NCBI RefSeq assembly: GCF_014207355.1
Contig: NZ_JACHEF010000001.1
Span: 186,001 to 250,000 of the forward strand
DNA: 64,000 nucleotides
Source: Mesorhizobium sangaii
GTDB taxonomy: Bacteria > Pseudomonadota > Alphaproteobacteria > Rhizobiales > Rhizobiaceae
Direction of reading: 5' to 3'
Shown: piece after piece, positions 49,688 to 58,036 of the stretch
Position numbering within the stretch: the first letter of the stretch is position 1
How the letters are laid out: every line of letters begins with the position of its first letter
Translations under genes and position numbers: made by a program
The notes under the pieces: generated by a model
Seen by the model: only the letters and a program-made list of their open reading frames with translations
Database searches by the model: none
Told to the model about the DNA's origin: nothing

Positions 49688-50968
49688 TCAGACCTTGGCA
49701 AGCGCCTGTTCGAGGTCGGCGACGATGTCGTTGACGTCCTCGATGCCGATGGAAAGCCGCACTGTATCCGGACCGGCGCCGGCCTTGACCTTCTGCTCGT
49801 CGGAAAGCTGGCGGTGCGTGGTCGATGCCGGGTGGATGACCAGCGACTTGGTGTCGCCGACATTGGCCAGGTGCGAGAACAGTTCGAGCGCCTCGACGAA
49901 CTTGACGCCGGCGTCATAGCCGCCTTTGAGGCCGAAGGTGAACACGGCGCCGGCGCCTAGCGGCGAGTATTTCTTCTGCAGCGCGTGGTTCTTGTCTGAG
50001 GGCAGGCCGGGATAGTTCACCGAGGCGACCTTGGGGTGGTTGGACAGCCAGGCGGCGACGGTCACGGCATTGTCGCAGTGGCGCTGCATGCGCAGCGGCA
50101 AGGTTTCCAGACCGGTCAGAATCAGGAAGGCGTTGAACGGCGAGATCGCCGGGCCGAGGTCGCGCAGGCCAAGCACGCGGGCGGCAATGGCGAAAGCGAA
50201 ATTGCCGAAGGTTTCATGCAGGATAAGGCCGCCATATTCCGGGCGCGGTTCCGACAGCATCGGGTATTTGCCCGACTTCGACCAGTCGAAGGTGCCGCCG
50301 TCGACGATGGCGCCGCCGATCGAATTGCCGTGACCGCCGATGAACTTGGTGAGCGAATGGACAACGATGTCGGCGCCGTGCTCGATCGGTCGGATCAGGT
50401 AAGGTGAGGCCAGCGTGTTGTCGACGATGAGCGGCAGGCCGTGCTTGCGCGCGATGTCGCCGATCTTCTCGATGTCGACGAAGGTGCCGCCCGGATTGGC
50501 GAGGCTCTCGATGAAGATCGCCTTGGTCCTGTCGTCGATCTGGCTCTCGAAGGTCGAGATGTCATTGGTGTCGGCCCAGCGCACCTCCCAGCCATAATTC
50601 TTGAAGGCATGGCCGAACTGGTTGATCGAACCGCCATAAAGCTTGTTGGCGGCGACGAAATTGTCGCCCGGTTGCATCAGATTGTGGAACACAAGCACTT
50701 GCGCGGCATGGCCGGAGGCGACCGCAAGCGCCGCCGTGCCGCCTTCGAGGGCCGCGATGCGTTCTTCCAGCACCGCCTGCGTCGGGTTCATGATGCGGGT
50801 GTAGATATTGCCGAAGGCCTTCAGCCCGAACAGCGAGGCGGCGTGGTCGGCATCGTCGAAAACGAAGGAGGTCGTCTGATAGATCGGCGTGGCCCGGGCG
50901 CCGGTCGCGGGATCAGGCTTTGCGCCGGCATGGACGGCGAGCGTGTTGAAACCGGGCGTGCGGGTCAT
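49688..50968 (-). CDS. metY: O-acetylhomoserine sulfhydrylase (PLP-dependent)
   Basis: Makes homocysteine from O-acetyl-L-homoserine and sulfide in methionine synthesis. The protein has 426 residues, normal for MetY, against about 400 for MetZ. The ATG at 50968 gives MTRTPGFNTLAVHAG, the family start. The PLP lysine is K208 in VVHSLTKFIGGHGNSIGG; other PLP contacts are ASGHAAQV and PLIVDNTLASPYL. The protein ends with RLSIGIEDVNDIVADLEQAL, as expected. An untranslated leader precedes it, but no SAM-II riboswitch could be confirmed. Confidence 0.93.
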   Translation of the reverse strand: MTRTPGFNTLAVHAGAKPDPATGARATPIYQTTSFVFDDADHAASLFGLKAFGNIYTRIMNPTQAVLEERIAALEGGTAALAVASGHAAQVLVFHNLMQPGDNFVAANKLYGGSINQFGHAFKNYGWEVRWADTNDISTFESQIDDRTKAIFIESLANPGGTFVDIEKIGDIARKHGLPLIVDNTLASPYLIRPIEHGADIVVHSLTKFIGGHGNSIGGAIVDGGTFDWSKSGKYPMLSEPRPEYGGLILHETFGNFAFAIAARVLGLRDLGPAISPFNAFLILTGLETLPLRMQRHCDNAVTVAAWLSNHPKVASVNYPGLPSDKNHALQKKYSPLGAGAVFTFGLKGGYDAGVKFVEALELFSHLANVGDTKSLVIHPASTTHRQLSDEQKVKAGAGPDTVRLSIGIEDVNDIVADLEQALAKV

Positions 50969-51113
50969 CGAAACCTCTCTTTTTGAAACTCTTGAAATGG
51001 CCGGGCATTCTTGGCGAAGCCCGGGCGCGAATGCAAAGAAGAAAATGCCCTTCGGCAGGTGATTTACACGTGAGGCGGGAGAAAATGCAGAGCGCGCCGG
51101 AATAATTTTCCTC

Positions 51114-51635
51114 CTACTTCTGGCGCACACCAAAACTCTGGAATCCAGGGCGCATCAGCGGCTTCTTCGACGACAGCACGCCGGAATTGACGCCGGTCCA
51201 GCCGATCTCGCCGGACAGCTTGCCATATTCGATCTTGGGGCAGCGGTTCATAACCACCTTGATGCCGGCGGCCTCGGCGCGCGCGGCTGCCTCGTCATGG
51301 CGTACGCCAAGCTGCATCCAGAGGACTTTCGGCAAGGGATCGAGCCGCAACACTTCGTCGAGAATGCCCGGCACCGCTGTCGCCGCGCGAAAGATGTCGA
51401 CCATGTCGATCGGTTCGGGAATATCGGCCAGCCTGGCATAGGTCATCCGGCCGAGGATTTGCTTGCCGGCCTGGCCAGGGTTGATCGGAAACACCGAAAA
51501 CCCCTTGGCCAGTAGATATTTCAGCACGAAATAGCTTGGCCGCACGTCATTGGCTGACGCGCCGACCATGGCAATGGTCTTTACCGAATTGAGGATGCCG
51601 GCGATGTAGATGTTGTCGTAACTATCGTGGTTCAT
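51114..51635 (-). CDS. CoA-binding domain protein (YccU-like)
   Basis: Protein of 173 residues with a single CoA-binding Rossmann domain: VKTIAMVGASANDVRPSYFV near the N-terminus, KGFSVFPINPGQAGKQILGR and ERMxLG-like KVLWMQLGVRHDEAAARAEA. This is the YccU/DUF2148 type of stand-alone CoA-binding protein, of unclear function. The ATG at 51635 lies inside the end of the GNAT gene, so the two overlap by 14 nt and are probably translated together. Confidence 0.85.
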   Translation of the reverse strand: MNHDSYDNIYIAGILNSVKTIAMVGASANDVRPSYFVLKYLLAKGFSVFPINPGQAGKQILGRMTYARLADIPEPIDMVDIFRAATAVPGILDEVLRLDPLPKVLWMQLGVRHDEAAARAEAAGIKVVMNRCPKIEYGKLSGEIGWTGVNSGVLSSKKPLMRPGFQSFGVRQK

Positions 51636-52380
51636 GCGGCTTCCTGCGGTAGTGATAGCGGTAAAGTTCACAGCTGAATCCGAGCGAGGCATAGAGCGCC
51701 CGGCCTGGCGCATTGTCGGCCACCACTTGCAGGCATGCCGCGTCAGCACCCGCCCGTCGTGCCCAGCCGATCAGGCCGCCGACCGTCTTGCGCCCCAGGC
51801 CTTGCTGCCTGAAGCGGCCGTCGGTTTCAACCGATTCCACCAGAAGCAGGCCGTCCCGGATGACGCCATAGGCCAGCGCGACAATTTCGCTGTCGCGTTC
51901 GCAGGATACGAACGCCCGGTCGCCGGCGATCAGCCCCGTCATCTCGCGAAAGACACGGCGATCGGCATCATCATAGGTGCCCATGCGAAACCGCGCCGCT
52001 AGCCAGTCTTCGCCTGGCATGGGCGAAACTGCGACCTGCCCGTCGCGGATCTCCGCCAGGTCATCGATCCCGGCATAAAGATGGATGGTTCCGCCTTCGA
52101 GCTGGTAACCGCGATGGTCGAGTGCGGCTTCGAGCTCATCGGCGATATCAGGTACCCGGAACAGCGGCGTCTGGTCATAGCCGACATAGAAGGCCTCGGT
52201 GGCGGCGATGACCTTGTCGGGCGCTCCGCGCTTGCCACGCAAGGGATTGACCGAGTTGGCGCGCCGGATCCGGCCGCCGGAGCGCCTGAGAAGCCAGCCG
52301 TCGACGACGGTTTCGACCGCCGACGGCCAGGCTTCGCGGCACGCCTGTTCGCTGCGCCAGTTGCGATCGTCATCCGTCAC
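51622..52380 (-). CDS. GNAT-family N-acetyltransferase
   Basis: Protein of 252 residues with a GNAT domain in its second half: VESVETDGRFRQQGLGRKTV (acetyl-CoA binding loop R/QxxGxG as RQQGLG) and VVADNAPGRALYASLGFSCE. The first half (GWLLRRSGGRIRRANSVNPL) is typical of a two-part acetyltransferase group in which that segment forms a second, degenerate domain. The acceptor is unknown. It starts 13 nt after the stop of the small ORF at 52394-52564, behind a GAGGGAGGA ribosome site. Confidence 0.87.
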   Translation of the reverse strand: MTDDDRNWRSEQACREAWPSAVETVVDGWLLRRSGGRIRRANSVNPLRGKRGAPDKVIAATEAFYVGYDQTPLFRVPDIADELEAALDHRGYQLEGGTIHLYAGIDDLAEIRDGQVAVSPMPGEDWLAARFRMGTYDDADRRVFREMTGLIAGDRAFVSCERDSEIVALAYGVIRDGLLLVESVETDGRFRQQGLGRKTVGGLIGWARRAGADAACLQVVADNAPGRALYASLGFSCELYRYHYRRKPHEPR

Positions 52381-52393
52381 GCATCATCCTCCC

Positions 52394-52564
52394 TCAGCTT
52401 GCTCCATAAAGGCCTGCCTCCATTAAGGCCTGCGGACCGGTGCAGATCGGCGTGGTGAATTCGAGTTCGAAATCGCGGTCGCGAAACAGCGGCAGGTTCC
52501 AGTCAAGCAGGATGTGCTTGAGATAGGGTGCCTTGAGCCGCGTCAGCTGCGTGCGACAGGCCAT
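52394..52564 (-). CDS. Small ORF of 56 residues coupled to the VOC gene
   Basis: A short frame between the VOC and GNAT genes. Its ATG shares one base with the VOC stop (TGATG at 52566-52562), and it ends 13 nt before the GNAT start. It encodes MACRTQLTRLKAPYLKHILL, then DWNLPLFRDRDFELEFTTPI and a short Cys-containing tail. The composition is protein-like (aromatic and charged residues alternate). I do not recognise it; it could be a small conserved protein or the remnant end of a larger gene. Confidence 0.5.
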   Translation of the reverse strand: MACRTQLTRLKAPYLKHILLDWNLPLFRDRDFELEFTTPICTGPQALMEAGLYGAS

Positions 52565-52986
52565 CAGCCAGGCAGGGAAATGGTGCCGTCCTCCGCGATC
52601 GGAAAGGCCGGATTGTGCGCCACTTCCCAGACATGCCCGTCGGCATCGGCGAAATAACCGTACCAGCCGCCCCAGAAGGCGCGGCCGGCCGGCTTAACGA
52701 TACGGCCGCCGGCTTTTTCGGCCATGGCGAGCACCTCGTCGACTTCAGCATCGGAGCGTGTGTTGTAAGCGAGGTAGACCGCGGACGGCGCCCCAGTGAA
52801 GGCGACGCCCGAATCCTCCTCGGCGCTGTCGCGCGGGAACAGGCCGAGAATGGCGCCACCCATCTGGAAGAAGGCAACGCCGTCGGTGATGCCGGCATGA
52901 CGGCTCAGGCCCATCGCCTCATAGAAGCGCACGGCGCGATCGAGATCGTCGGTCGCGATGGTGATGATGGAGATGCGCGGTTCCAT
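52564..52986 (-). CDS. VOC-superfamily (glyoxalase/dioxygenase-like) protein
   Basis: Protein of 140 residues from the ATG at 52986. It has the paired beta-alpha-beta modules of vicinal-oxygen-chelate proteins: IITIATDDLDRAVRFYEAMG and VAFFQMGGAILGLFP in the first half, SDAEVDEVLAMAEKAGGRIV and GWYGYFADADGHVWEVAHNP in the second. The Glu in HVWEVAHNP is a usual metal ligand. The reaction is unknown. It starts just past the enoyl-CoA hydratase stop and overlaps the following small ORF by one base. Confidence 0.88.
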   Translation of the reverse strand: MEPRISIITIATDDLDRAVRFYEAMGLSRHAGITDGVAFFQMGGAILGLFPRDSAEEDSGVAFTGAPSAVYLAYNTRSDAEVDEVLAMAEKAGGRIVKPAGRAFWGGWYGYFADADGHVWEVAHNPAFPIAEDGTISLPG

Positions 52987-52988
52987 GA

Positions 52989-53810
52989 CTACTCGTCCGA
53001 CCATTGCGGCTTGCGCTTGCCTATGAAGGCGCCAATGCCCTCCGCTGCGTCACGCGCCAGCATGTTCTCGACCATGATCGCGCCGGTATGGGCATAGGCG
53101 TCGGCCAGCCCCATCTCGGCCTGCGCATAAAAGGCTTCCTTGCCGGTCTTGACCACCAAAGATGATTTGGAAGCAATGGTTTGCGCGTATTTGGTGACAA
53201 TCTGATTCAGATATTCGCGCGGCACGACGCGGTTGACTAGGCCGAATTCCTTGGCGGTTGGCGCATCGATCGTCTCGCCGGTCAGCAGCATCTCCATCGC
53301 ATGCTTGCGCGAGACGTTGCGCGACAGCGCCACCATCGGCGTCGAGCAGAACAGGCCGATGTTGACGCCCGGCGTGCAGAAGGTCGCCTCATGCGAGGCA
53401 ATCGCCAGATCGCAGCTGGCGACCAGTTGCAGCCCGGCGGCGGTGGCAAGTCCGTCGACTTCGGCGATAACCGGCAAGGGATGACGCACGATCGCCTGCA
53501 TCAGCGTGGCACAGGCAGCAAAGGTCTCCGCGAAGAAGGCCTTGCCGTGATCGGCGTCGGCACGGCGCGCCGTCATTTCCTTGAGATCATGGCCAGCGCA
53601 GAACACCTTGCCGGCTGCCGAGAGAACGATGACGCGAACCGCCTTGTCGGTCCTAGCGCGCTCGAGTTCCGCCGTCAGCGCCGCCATCACCGCCAGCGAC
53701 AGGGCGTTGGCGGGCGGATTGGCGAGCGTGAGGCGCAGCACGCCCTTGTCCAGTTGTGCGACAACCGGACCTTCAACGGCGGCAGGCTTGATGGCAAGGA
53801 TTTCAGCCAT
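52989..53810 (-). CDS. Enoyl-CoA hydratase/isomerase family protein
   Basis: Crotonase-fold protein of 273 residues. The oxyanion hole is formed by AAGKVFCAGHDLKEM and DGLATAAGLQLVASCDLAIA; the latter is the family signature. Hydratase-type acidic residues at the usual sites are not clear (NIGLFCSTPMVALSRNVSRK replaces the common LGL-P stretch), so the actual reaction may be isomerase or hydrolase. The end reads GIGAFIGKRKPQWSDE. It is the first gene of a minus-strand run with VOC, small ORF, GNAT and CoA-binding genes. Confidence 0.88.
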   Translation of the reverse strand: MAEILAIKPAAVEGPVVAQLDKGVLRLTLANPPANALSLAVMAALTAELERARTDKAVRVIVLSAAGKVFCAGHDLKEMTARRADADHGKAFFAETFAACATLMQAIVRHPLPVIAEVDGLATAAGLQLVASCDLAIASHEATFCTPGVNIGLFCSTPMVALSRNVSRKHAMEMLLTGETIDAPTAKEFGLVNRVVPREYLNQIVTKYAQTIASKSSLVVKTGKEAFYAQAEMGLADAYAHTGAIMVENMLARDAAEGIGAFIGKRKPQWSDE

Positions 53811-54022
53811 GGTCGTTTCTCCGCGATTCAGGATCGTGGTTGGATGCTTCAATCTAGTACGCCATCACGCCTCGTCCAACACCCTCAAACAGATTGCTGG
53901 CACAAGCGACAAGGCTGCGCTGCATTTGTTCCGTTGGCTTAGGATTGTCATCAGTGACAGCGCAAACGGTGTTGCCAGAAAGCCCCGCCGCGTTCAAACA
54001 GGCGCATACGAGGGAGACCGCC

Positions 54023-54487
54023 ATGCCCGCCCAGAGCAATCTCAAGCCGGTGCTGACCGCGGCGGAAGTCAATGCGCTGATGGGAACCGTCTATCCCCAG
54101 CTCAACGACCAATTCAAACATTACGAGGCGATCGACGTATTTCCGGGCGGTTGCCTCGTGCGGCTCAATGCCGACGAGCGGCACCTGCGCCCTGGCGGCA
54201 CGGTGTCGGGTCCGTCGCTGTTCACGCTGGCCGATATCGGCGGCTATGTCTGCGTGCTCAGCCATGCCGGGCCGGACGCGCTTTCCGTTACCGTCAACCT
54301 CGACATCAACTTCGTCCGCAAGGCCGAGGCCGGACCGATCGATGGCCATTGCCGCATCCTGAAGCTGGGAAAGAGCCTGATGGTGTTCGACATCGACATC
54401 GTCGCCGGCCCGGACGGACACACGGTCGCGCACGCCACCGGCACCTATTCGATCCCGCCGAAGCGGAATGCCGATGTGGTAAAATAA
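54023..54487 (+). CDS. PaaI-type hotdog-fold thioesterase
   Basis: Protein of 154 residues with a single hotdog domain. It shows LRPGGTVSGPSLFTLADIGG, in which the Asp of TLADIGGY and the Gly-rich turn match the PaaI/YbaW type, followed by NLDINFVRKAEAGPIDGHCR and GTYSIPP. It should hydrolyse an acyl-CoA thioester. The ATG at 54023 has GAGGGAG upstream. It is divergent from the enoyl-CoA hydratase gene, which suggests joint work on acyl-CoA compounds (inference). Confidence 0.88.
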   Translation: MPAQSNLKPVLTAAEVNALMGTVYPQLNDQFKHYEAIDVFPGGCLVRLNADERHLRPGGTVSGPSLFTLADIGGYVCVLSHAGPDALSVTVNLDINFVRKAEAGPIDGHCRILKLGKSLMVFDIDIVAGPDGHTVAHATGTYSIPPKRNADVVK

Positions 54488-54505
54488 TACCTTTTACCCA
54501 AGGCA

Positions 54506-54534
54506 TTGTTTCTGCTATACTTTTCCTACTATAA
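54506..54534 (+). promoter_or_regulatory. Candidate promoter of rplM-rpsI
   Basis: TTGTTT (54506-54511) and CTATAA (54529-54534) with a 17-nt spacer. The predicted leader of about 165 nt contains two GC-rich hairpins (GGCC/GGCC near 54596-54609 and TGGCGG/CCGCCA near 54621-54646), which could serve ribosomal-protein feedback. Confidence 0.5.
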
Positions 54535-54705
54535 GCCCTTTCGATGGCCTTGACGCGACAACTGCCCTCGCCTATAAGCCCTCACGAAGCAGCGGCCCGC
54601 AAAGGCCGCCGTTTTGTTATTGGCGGAGGGCAAGCGTCTCACCGCCAATCCAAGCAACAAGAAACGCCTTCTCTTATGAAGGTCCGAACCGAAAGCAGAA
54701 AACAC

Positions 54706-55170
54706 ATGACAACCTTTTCGCAGAAGCCTGCGGATGTGGTGAAGAAGTGGATCCTGATCGACGCCGAGGGTCTCGTCGTCGGCCGTCTTGCCACTGTCAT
54801 CGCCAATCATCTTCGCGGCAAGCACAAGCCGACCTTCACCCCGCATGTCGACGACGGCGACAACGTCATCGTCATCAATGCCGACAAGGTGGTGTTCACC
54901 GGCAAGAAGTTCACCGACAAGGTCTATTACTGGCACACCGGCCACCCCGGCGGCATCAAGGAGCGCACCGCGCGCCAGCTGCTCGAGGGTCGTTTCCCCG
55001 AGCGTGTCGTCGAGAAGGCCGTTGAGCGCATGGTCCCGCGTGGCCCGCTCGGCCGTCGCCAGATGAAGAACCTGCGCGTCTATGCAGGCGCAGAGCATCC
55101 GCATGTCGCCCAGCAGCCCGAAGTTCTCGACGTGGCCAAGCTGAATTCCAAGAACAAGAAGGTCGCATAA
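54706..55170 (+). CDS. rplM: 50S ribosomal protein L13
   Basis: Ribosomal protein of 154 residues, the length usual in Rhizobiales. The start at 54706 gives [20 protein letters not shown]. The body shows [40 protein letters not shown] and [20 protein letters not shown], all standard for L13. rpsI starts 1 nt after the stop, the usual rplM-rpsI pair. Confidence 0.98.
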   Translation: MTTFSQKPADVVKKWILIDAEGLVVGRLATVIANHLRGKHKPTFTPHVDDGDNVIVINADKVVFTGKKFTDKVYYWHTGHPGGIKERTARQLLEGRFPERVVEKAVERMVPRGPLGRRQMKNLRVYAGAEHPHVAQQPEVLDVAKLNSKNKKVA

Positions 55171-55171
55171 G

Positions 55172-55654
55172 ATGGCTGAGCTTTCCTCGCTCGCAGAACT
55201 GGGCGCCGCCACCGGCAACACCAACACGCAGGCCGCGGCACCCGTCCATGTCCAGAAGCTCGACAAGTCGGGCCGCGCCTATGCCACCGGCAAGCGCAAG
55301 AACGCCATCGCGCGCGTCTGGGTGAAGCCGGGTTCCGGCAAGATCACCGTAAACGACAAGGAATTCGCGACCTATTTCGCGCGTCCGGTCCTGCAGATGA
55401 TCCTCAACCAGCCGATCATCGCATCCAACCGTTCGGGCCAGTACGACATCGTCGCCACCGTCATCGGCGGCGGCCTCTCGGGCCAGGCCGGCGCTGTGCG
55501 CCACGGCATCTCCAAGGCGCTGACCTACTACGAGCCGGCGCTGCGCGCCGTGCTCAAGAAGGGCGGCTTCCTGACCCGCGACAGCCGCGTCGTCGAGCGC
55601 AAGAAGTACGGCAAGGCGAAAGCCCGCCGCAGCTTCCAGTTCTCGAAGCGCTAA
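55172..55654 (+). CDS. rpsI: 30S ribosomal protein S9
   Basis: Ribosomal protein of 160 residues with the N-terminal extension of alphaproteobacterial S9 (about 40 residues before [20 protein letters not shown]). [20 protein letters not shown] and the end [16 protein letters not shown] are typical; the basic C-terminus reaches the tRNA in the P site. It follows rplM by 1 nt and is followed by a strong terminator. Confidence 0.98.
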   Translation: MAELSSLAELGAATGNTNTQAAAPVHVQKLDKSGRAYATGKRKNAIARVWVKPGSGKITVNDKEFATYFARPVLQMILNQPIIASNRSGQYDIVATVIGGGLSGQAGAVRHGISKALTYYEPALRAVLKKGGFLTRDSRVVERKKYGKAKARRSFQFSKR

Positions 55655-55677
55655 GCGCTCCGCAGCTTCACCAATCG

Positions 55678-55710
55678 AAAAGGCCGCCCCCGGGCGGCCT
55701 TTTTGTTTTA
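55678..55710 (+). terminator. rpsI terminator
   Basis: AAAAGGCCGCCC pairs with GGGCGGCCTTTT and a further T-rich stretch follows, about 24 nt after the rpsI stop. A classical intrinsic terminator. Confidence 0.92.
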
Positions 55711-55720
55711 CGGCTCGGCA

Positions 55721-55838
55721 GTCACCCCACCCGGCGCTACGCGCCGACCTCCCCATCAAGGGGAGGTAGGGCGCCGCACTCTTCTACCTCCCCTCGATGG
55801 CGAGGTCGCGCCGAAGGCGCGGGTGGGGTGATGGCGCC
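55721..55838. repeat. Long intergenic inverted repeat, copy 1
   Basis: The left arm begins GTCACCCCACCCGGCGCTAC and includes CGCCGACCTCCCC. The right arm is close to its reverse complement and ends GGGTGGGGTGATGGCGCC. An inner pair (GGGGAGGTAG / CTACCTCCCC) faces a short spacer. The same family recurs at 57800-58000. Confidence 0.85.
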
Positions 55839-55860
55839 GGCCCCACCCCCTCGTATGATT

Positions 55861-56763
55861 TCAGGCGTGAACCGTCGATTGCTTGATATAGTCGATGAAC
55901 GCCCGCAGCGGGGCCGGCACGAGGCGGCGGCCGGGATAATAGAGGAACGGCCCGGAGAAGCTCTGCCACCAGGGTTCTAGAATGGGTTCAAGCGCGCCGC
56001 TTTCGAAGTGAGGGCGAAGCCAGCCCTCGAACAAGCCGATGATGCCGGTGCCGGCGATGGCCGCATCGACGGCCAGATCAGTCGCCCCGCCGATCCGCAC
56101 GATCAGCGGCCCTGTCGGATCGATGCGCACCACCTCGCCGTCGCGTTCGAATTCCCACGGCAGCATCGCGCCGCTGGCAAAGCGGCCGCGCACACAGGCG
56201 TGGCCGAGCAGGTCGCCCGGATGTTGCGGCCGCCCATGGCGATCGAGATAGGCAGGGCTGGCGGCGGTGGCGAAACGCTGCACGCGCGGTCCGATCGGCA
56301 CCGCGATCATGTCCTGTTCCAGCCGCTCGTCGTAACGGATACCGGCGTCGCAGCCAGCCGCCAGCACGTCGACAAAGTTCTCGTCGGCGACCACCTCCAG
56401 CCGGATGCCGGGAAAGGCGGCGAGGAAACCCGGGACGATGTCAGGCAATATCAGCCGCGCGGCGCTGACCGGCACGTTGAGACGCAACGAGCCCGCCGGC
56501 CTGTCGCGAAAGCCATTGACCACGTCGAGGGCGGCCTCCACCTCCGACAGCGCCGGACCGAGCCGCTCCAGCAGGCTGAGGCCGGCTTCGGTCGGGACAA
56601 CGCTGCGCGTCGTGCGATTGAACAGCCTGACACCAAGTTGCGCTTCCAGGCGACGCACCGCTTCGCTCAAGCCCGAGGCGCTGCCGCCGCTGGCGCGCGC
56701 ACCATCGCGAAAGCCCCCGGCGCGCGCCACCGCCACGAAGGCGTTCAGATCACTGAGATCCAT
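55861..56763 (-). CDS. LysR-family transcriptional regulator
   Basis: Regulator of 300 residues from the ATG at 56763. The N-terminal winged helix reads LSDLNAFVAVARAGGFRDGA and RRLEAQLGVRLFNRTTRSVV, the LysR signature. The rest is a periplasmic-binding-like effector domain of the YafC/DsdC-like group. It is divergent from the aldo/keto reductase, the normal arrangement for a LysR regulator and its target; their starts are about 95 nt apart. Confidence 0.93.
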   Translation of the reverse strand: MDLSDLNAFVAVARAGGFRDGARASGGSASGLSEAVRRLEAQLGVRLFNRTTRSVVPTEAGLSLLERLGPALSEVEAALDVVNGFRDRPAGSLRLNVPVSAARLILPDIVPGFLAAFPGIRLEVVADENFVDVLAAGCDAGIRYDERLEQDMIAVPIGPRVQRFATAASPAYLDRHGRPQHPGDLLGHACVRGRFASGAMLPWEFERDGEVVRIDPTGPLIVRIGGATDLAVDAAIAGTGIIGLFEGWLRPHFESGALEPILEPWWQSFSGPFLYYPGRRLVPAPLRAFIDYIKQSTVHA

Positions 56764-56857
56764 CATTGTTCGCAATTCCGCACAGCCTGTGTGGATTGTA
56801 CCTGATTATCACAAGATTGAGCAGCGCCTATCTTCGCCTCCTCAAAGGAGATCAATC

Positions 56858-57730
56858 ATGTCCAATATCCAACAGGCCGGCACCTTCGCTCTTGGCAGCC
56901 ACACCGTGAAACGGCTTGGCTACGGTGCCATGCAGCTCGCCGGGCCCGGTGTGTTCGGGCCGCCCAAGGACCATGACGCGGCAGTGGCCGTGCTGCGGGA
57001 GGCCGTTGCACAAGGCGTCGACCACATCGACACCAGCGACTTCTACGGCCCGCACGTCACCAACCGGCTGATCCGCGAGGCGCTGGCACCCTATCCCAAG
57101 GATCTGGTCATCGTCACCAAGATCGGCGCCCGGCGCGGCGCGGATCGCTCGTGGCTGCCGGCCTTCTCCGCCGAAGCGCTGACCCAGGCGGTGCACGACA
57201 ATCTGCGCAATCTCGGCCTCGAGGTGATCGACGTGGTCAATTTGCGCATCATGTTCGACACGCACGGTCCCGCCGAAGGGTCGATCGAAGCGCCGCTCAC
57301 CGTGCTCGCCGAATTGCAGCGCCAAGGCCTGGTCCGGCATATCGGACTGAGCAACGTGACATCGACCCAGATCAAAGAAGGACGCCGGATTGCCGAAATC
57401 GTCTGTGTGCAGAACCAGTACAATCTGGCGCATCGCGGCGACGACGCGCTGATAGACGAGCTCGCCCGTGACGGCATTGCGTACGTGCCGTTCTTCCCGC
57501 TCGGCGGCTTCAACCCGCTGCAGTCTTCGACGCTGTCCGACGTGGCGCAGCGCCTCGGCGCCACGCCGATGCAGGTCGCACTCGCCTGGCTGCTTCGGCG
57601 CGCGCCCAACATCCTGCTGATCCCCGGCACATCATCGGTTGCGCATCTGCGGGAGAACCTCACCGCTGCCGAACTCAAGCTTTCGGACGATGTGCTCAGG
57701 GAATTGGATGGTATGGCGACGGCCGCTTGA
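56858..57730 (+). CDS. Aldo/keto reductase
   Basis: NADPH-dependent oxidoreductase of 290 residues with the TIM-barrel fold. Active-site residues: Asp and Tyr in VDHIDTSDFYGPHVTN, Lys in LVIVTKIGARRG. In the catalytic His position, the strand reads DVVNLRIMFDTHGP, so the canonical LHRxD His is replaced by Arg. This change is common in the oxidoreductase group to which this belongs. It starts after AAAGGAG. The divergent LysR gene is probably its regulator. The substrate is unknown. Confidence 0.9.
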   Translation: MSNIQQAGTFALGSHTVKRLGYGAMQLAGPGVFGPPKDHDAAVAVLREAVAQGVDHIDTSDFYGPHVTNRLIREALAPYPKDLVIVTKIGARRGADRSWLPAFSAEALTQAVHDNLRNLGLEVIDVVNLRIMFDTHGPAEGSIEAPLTVLAELQRQGLVRHIGLSNVTSTQIKEGRRIAEIVCVQNQYNLAHRGDDALIDELARDGIAYVPFFPLGGFNPLQSSTLSDVAQRLGATPMQVALAWLLRRAPNILLIPGTSSVAHLRENLTAAELKLSDDVLRELDGMATAA

Positions 57731-57766
57731 CGATGCAGGCACTGCGCGCAGTTGCATAAGCAAAAG

Positions 57767-57786
57767 GCCGTCCTTCGGCCGCCTGT
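57767..57786 (+). terminator. Weak hairpin after the aldo/keto reductase
   Basis: AAAGGCCG and CGGCC pair around TCCTT about 40 nt past the stop. The stem is short and no T run follows. Confidence 0.4.
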
Positions 57787-57799
57787 TGGGGCCTCGGCA

Positions 57800-58000
57800 G
57801 TCACCCCACCCGGCGCTGCGCGCCGACCTCCCCATCAAGGGGAGGTAGGGCGCCCAGGTTTGCCATCGCTCCGCAAACATTCCGACGACCAACTGGCGAC
57901 AAACCTTTGCCGTGCAGCCACTCGGCGCGCGCGGTTTAGCCGCGACCCCTACCTCCCCTTGTTGGGGAGGTCGGCGCGTAGCGCCGGGTGGGGTGACGGC
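57800..58000. repeat. Long intergenic inverted repeat, copy 2
   Basis: The left arm (57800-57852) is nearly identical to the left arm of the element at 55721. The right arm (about 57948-58000) mirrors it with GGGTGGGGTGACGGCGC at its end. About 95 nt of unrelated sequence separates the arms, against 15 nt in copy 1. The 57731-58036 gap holds nothing else. Confidence 0.85.
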
Positions 58001-58036
58001 GCTGGCATTCCCAGGCGGGGTGCGGCGCCAACGTTC

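Noticed and set aside
50969..51113. SAM-II riboswitch before the O-acetylhomoserine sulfhydrylase gene
   Set aside because: Such riboswitches are common in this setting. A GGTGATTTACACGTGAG stretch is seen, but on the wrong strand, and the consensus CACGTTAAA and CGCTAAA parts are not found on the minus strand.
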